Positions 6,422 to 8,249 of a stretch of 8,249 nucleotides of DNA are shown here, piece by piece. Position 1 is the first letter of the stretch. Each line of letters starts with the position of its first letter. The DNA comes from Pirellulales bacterium (GTDB taxonomy: Bacteria; Planctomycetota; Planctomycetia; Pirellulales; Thermoguttaceae). The translations under genes were made by a program, and so were the position numbers. The stretch lies in NCBI GenBank assembly GCA_030642635.1, contig DAOWNK010000139.1:1-8249 (forward strand), read 5' to 3'. The notes under the pieces are model-generated. The model was not told where the DNA came from. It did no database searches and was given only the letters and a program-made list of their open reading frames with translations.

Positions 6422-7029
6422 ACGATTGCTTCCATGTACGGGCGTATGGTCTTCGTCACCCGGCAAATCTTTGCGTACTTCCATAACTCATCAGTCGAGC
6501 ACTTTCGGCCACGCAGAACTTCGCGGAGCGCCTCGAGTGCAACATCAAGCCCGATCTTGTTCCGGTACTTGAAGCAGTCTGCCACGGTTTTGGCGGGGTC
6601 ATAGATTCTCACCTGTACGCCTTCGATAGTGTGCTCGTCGACGCCCTCGGTGAGAGCTTTGCCAGAGAAACGAACGATCCGTGTTTTGGGGTGCCTAGCT
6701 CGCGGGCGAGCAGATCTCCGGTCAAGAGCCATCCAGACTTCGTGGGGGACCTGCGTCCCGATCTCGTGGAAACGAGGGGCGGAGAGCAGGCATATCACTC
6801 CCTTGGGAACAGCCTTTGCCGCCTGCGCCAGTCCGTGGTGAATTGTTACGTCGGCATCTGGTAGACTATACAGCCCGCGACCAAAACACGCACGAGTTCC
6901 CCATTAACGCACAATCTGCCGCAGGTACTCGTGGTGAATCCCACGGGAACGCACCTCGGCTGTGCTCACAACACCTGAATTGCGAGCGAGTTCCAGTATT
7001 TGCCCTGCTTTTCCGCCACGATTTTTCAT
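6418..7029 (-). pseudogene. abiEi: AbiEi-type antitoxin and transcriptional repressor with frameshifts
   Basis: AbiEi antitoxins have an N-terminal winged helix that represses their own promoter and a C-terminal domain needed to neutralise AbiEii. The frame from ATG 7029 to TGA 6418 is exactly 203 codons. Its start reads AGQILELARNSGVVST and RSRGIHHEYLRQIVR; the body reads GRGLYSLPDADVTIHHGLAQ, VPKGVICLLSAPRFHEIG, LTEGVDEHTIEG, DPAKTVADCFKYRNKIGLDV and WKYAKICRV. Codon 42 (6906-6904) is TAA. Reading +1 there restores NGELVRV, and two extra T in the run at 6883-6886 bring the frame back at GRGLY. The gene therefore carries a +1 and a +2 insertion that sum to three, consistent with the intact overall length. 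It is either a pseudogene or two sequencing errors; the damaged partner abiEii favours decay. A GTG at 6798 could yield only the C-terminal part. Confidence 0.83.
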
Positions 7030-7036
7030 GTGCGTA

Positions 7037-7064
7037 ATTATAGTTAGTTTCTAATAAATGTCAA
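7037..7064 (-). promoter_or_regulatory. Consensus sigma-70 promoter of abiEi, predicted leaderless
   Basis: On the minus strand TTGACA (7064-7059) is followed after 16 bases by TATAAT (7042-7037), a perfect match to both consensus boxes. The abiEi ATG at 7029 lies 7 bases past the -10 box, so transcription should begin at or one base before the ATG, giving a leaderless mRNA. No Shine-Dalgarno sequence is present, in agreement. The -35 box lies inside one arm of a 16-bp inverted repeat, so a protein bound there would block RNA polymerase. Confidence 0.75.
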
Positions 7065-7122
7065 TAGTTGCGCAAAAGAAATCCGGTGATTCCGGGGCGT
7101 GTGCTATGCGCAACTATTGACA
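7059..7122. repeat. 16-bp perfect inverted repeat, probable AbiEi operator
   Basis: TGTCAATAGTTGCGCA (7059-7074) is repeated exactly in reverse complement at 7107-7122, with 32 bases between the arms. The arm nearer abiEi contains the -35 hexamer of its promoter; the other lies just upstream. AbiEi proteins are known to repress their own operon by binding inverted repeats in the promoter, so this pair is a good operator candidate. An alternative is the terminal repeats of a tiny 64-bp mobile remnant, but no flanking target duplication was seen. Confidence 0.7.
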
Positions 7123-7136
7123 CTTGTCCACAAGTG
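7121..7136. repeat. Short 6-bp inverted repeat beside the abiE operator
   Basis: CACTTG TCCA CAAGTG forms a 6-bp stem with a 4-base loop and overlaps the outer end of the 16-bp repeat by two bases. It has no run of T, so it is not a convincing terminator. It may extend the operator or be chance. Confidence 0.3.
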
Positions 7137-7236
7137 CAGAGGTTCTTGTCAAGAATAGACGCCTGAAGGTAGGTGTCCAAAACGGACCGGGGCGGCGTCC
7201 TGACCGTCAGTTTCGAGAGTCTCGGTCAAGAGATCG

Positions 7237-7270
7237 TGCCGTGCGGCAGTGGTGGGCCTCACGCACGGCA
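7237..7270. repeat. 9-bp inverted repeat downstream of the anti-sigma gene
   Basis: TGCCGTGCG (7237-7245) pairs perfectly with CGCACGGCA (7262-7270) across a 16-base loop. It lies 37 bases past the stop of the minus-strand sigma/anti-sigma unit, so it could be its transcription end or a stabilising 3' hairpin, but no T-run follows on the minus strand. Between it and the abiE operator (7137-7236) no gene was seen. Confidence 0.35.
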
Positions 7271-7306
7271 ATGTTCTTTGTCGATCACGATGCCGGCGGC
7301 GATTCC

Positions 7307-7870
7307 TTATTGGTCCGGAGATTCCCGCCGCGAGTCACTTGACACGTCGGCGAAGACGAGCGAGGCGACTGCGTCCAACGGAACACGGTCGTTGAGGGCT
7401 TCCATCGCCAGCTTGGCGTTTTGATCGAGAAAGGCCCAATGCCGCTGCGTCCCAGCCGACTCGACCAGGATGCCGATCTGCTCGGTAGTGCGAGCGGCCA
7501 GATTGCCCACCATTTCCAACTCGGCCGGTGTGGGCGCGGCGGTGGCCGGGGGGCCAACCGCGACACCGGCATCGGCCAGGGAGGGATTCATGACGCGGTC
7601 CGGGGTGTGATCGTCCCTGATCGTCTGCCAGGCAACGACTGTCGCAATCAGGACGCCGGCCGCAACAATCGCCGCCGGGATCCCGTATCGCAACAGTCGG
7701 GGCGAGGCCGAGATAGGATCGGCTACAGACTGCGCAGCCTCGCAGCGCCGAACCGTGCGGCAAAGCTGCCGATGGAGGGTCTCCGAGAATTCCGGACGGC
7801 AAGCCGTCGCCTCGCGTCGCAGACGGTTGGCCAGGGCCTGTTCTTCGTCAGATGAATTGGACCTAAACAT
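7307..7870 (-). CDS. Probable anti-sigma factor, single-pass membrane protein
   Basis: This 187-aa protein starts at ATG 7870, which overlaps the sigma factor gene by 8 bases and has GGAGGT about 7 bases upstream, a strong ribosome site inside the sigma coding sequence; a longer reading from 7936 would lie within sigma and is less likely. The N-terminal 58 residues are charged and cytoplasmic (RPEFSETLHRQL is seen in many planctomycete-type anti-sigma proteins). Residues about 59-81 form one membrane helix (IPAAIVAAGVLIATVVAW). A Pro/Ala-rich linker (ATAAPTPAEL) follows, then a roughly 75-residue extracytoplasmic domain of no recognised family. No zinc-binding HxxxCxxC motif is present, so it is not a classical ZAS anti-sigma factor. 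Its role, holding the sigma factor at the membrane until a signal arrives, is inferred from gene order and topology. It ends with TAA at 7307. Confidence 0.72.
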   Translation of the reverse strand: MFRSNSSDEEQALANRLRREATACRPEFSETLHRQLCRTVRRCEAAQSVADPISASPRLLRYGIPAAIVAAGVLIATVVAWQTIRDDHTPDRVMNPSLADAGVAVGPPATAAPTPAELEMVGNLAARTTEQIGILVESAGTQRHWAFLDQNAKLAMEALNDRVPLDAVASLVFADVSSDSRRESPDQ

Positions 7871-8249
7871 GGGGTACCTCCATTGTCGGACAAGCCTCGT
7901 GCTTGTACTTGTGCTCGGGCTCGGACGAAGCCACACTCCGTCGTGGCGCGACGTCAGCCCAAAAATCCTGCAACAGAGGCTTGAGCTTCCTTCGGCTGCG
8001 AAACAACATCGTCTTCACCGATACCCGGGAACGCTCCAGCACCGCGGCAATCTCCCGGGTCGGCATCTCCTCGACGTAGTAGAGCCACACCGCGGTCATC
8101 TCCTCCTGCGAGAGCGCCGTTGCCGCCATGTTCCAGAGGCTGCGGCGGTCTTCCTCCGCGACCATCGCCTCCAGCGGGCTCGGGGCCTCGGATTCGACGG
8201 ACCGCAGTGCTTCGCAGTCGGCCACCGGCCGGACACGGCGGCCGTGGTT
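7863..8249 (-). CDS. ECF-type RNA polymerase sigma factor, C-terminal part
   Basis: The frame is open from the window edge to TAG at 7863, giving 128 residues. It contains sigma region 4: WNMAATALSQEEMTAVWLYY, then MPTREIAAVLERSRVSVKTM and LFRSRRKLKPLL, a helix-turn-helix that recognises the -35 element. The preceding SPLEAMVAEEDRR is the usual linker. Region 2, which binds the -10 element and core polymerase, must lie beyond 8249. The stop overlaps the start of the membrane protein gene by 8 bases, implying translational coupling and a fixed ratio of the two products, as expected of a sigma/anti-sigma pair. The last 30 residues after the HTH are a charged tail with no recognised domain. The target genes cannot be inferred here. 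Confidence 0.88.
   Translation of the reverse strand, partial: NHGRRVRPVADCEALRSVESEAPSPLEAMVAEEDRRSLWNMAATALSQEEMTAVWLYYVEEMPTREIAAVLERSRVSVKTMLFRSRRKLKPLLQDFWADVAPRRSVASSEPEHKYKHEACPTMEVPHV

Noticed and set aside
7125..7133. TTGTCCACA resembles a DnaA box.
   Set aside because: It is a single site within a small palindrome, with no cluster of boxes, AT-rich unwinding region or replication gene nearby.

Overview
The window looks like a chromosomal segment of a moderately GC-rich bacterium, most likely of the Planctomycetota/PVC group. That assignment is inference. It rests on an ECF sigma factor overlapping a short anti-sigma-like membrane protein, a Rid/chorismatase-like gene coupled to a multihaem cytochrome with TPR repeats, and the style of the YkgJ, DUF6088 and radical SAM sequences. 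No rRNA, tRNA, CRISPR array or complete insertion sequence was seen.

Left part (1-4637, plus strand). The window opens with the 3' end of a broken hemB (porphobilinogen synthase): conserved sequence up to AAYN, then a jump of about 40 codons to TYWAKDAAE, then a stop where the family has Trp. A convincing two-gene unit follows: a 420-aa protein of RidA-like domains related to the FkbO/Hyg5 chorismatase group, and one base later an 806-aa membrane-anchored octahaem cytochrome c with HEAT and TPR repeats. A YkgJ-type cysteine-cluster protein comes next.

Middle part (4638-7029). This is a graveyard of gene fragments, mainly defence or toxin-antitoxin genes. It holds a minus-strand scrap of a spore photoproduct lyase-like radical SAM gene, fused back to back with a 5'-truncated DUF6088 (AbiEi-like antitoxin) gene. 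Downstream are a 37-codon N-terminal scrap resembling a large DEAD/DEAH helicase and an unidentified scrap. On the minus strand is an abiEi-abiEii type IV toxin-antitoxin pair in which both genes are damaged: abiEi has two insertions (+1 and +2) with an in-frame TAA, and abiEii has lost its nucleotidyltransferase core. Two short minus-strand ORFs follow abiEii. The abiE promoter looks intact: a 16-bp perfect inverted repeat carries the TTGACA -35 box, a perfect TATAAT lies 16 bp on, and the ATG is only 7 bases past the -10 box, which predicts a leaderless mRNA.

Right part (7030-8249, minus strand). After the abiE control region comes an ECF sigma factor (N-terminus outside the window) overlapping by 8 bases a small single-pass membrane protein, a likely anti-sigma factor. 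The intact units are therefore Rid-cytochrome, YkgJ and sigma/anti-sigma; most of the rest is decaying accessory DNA.
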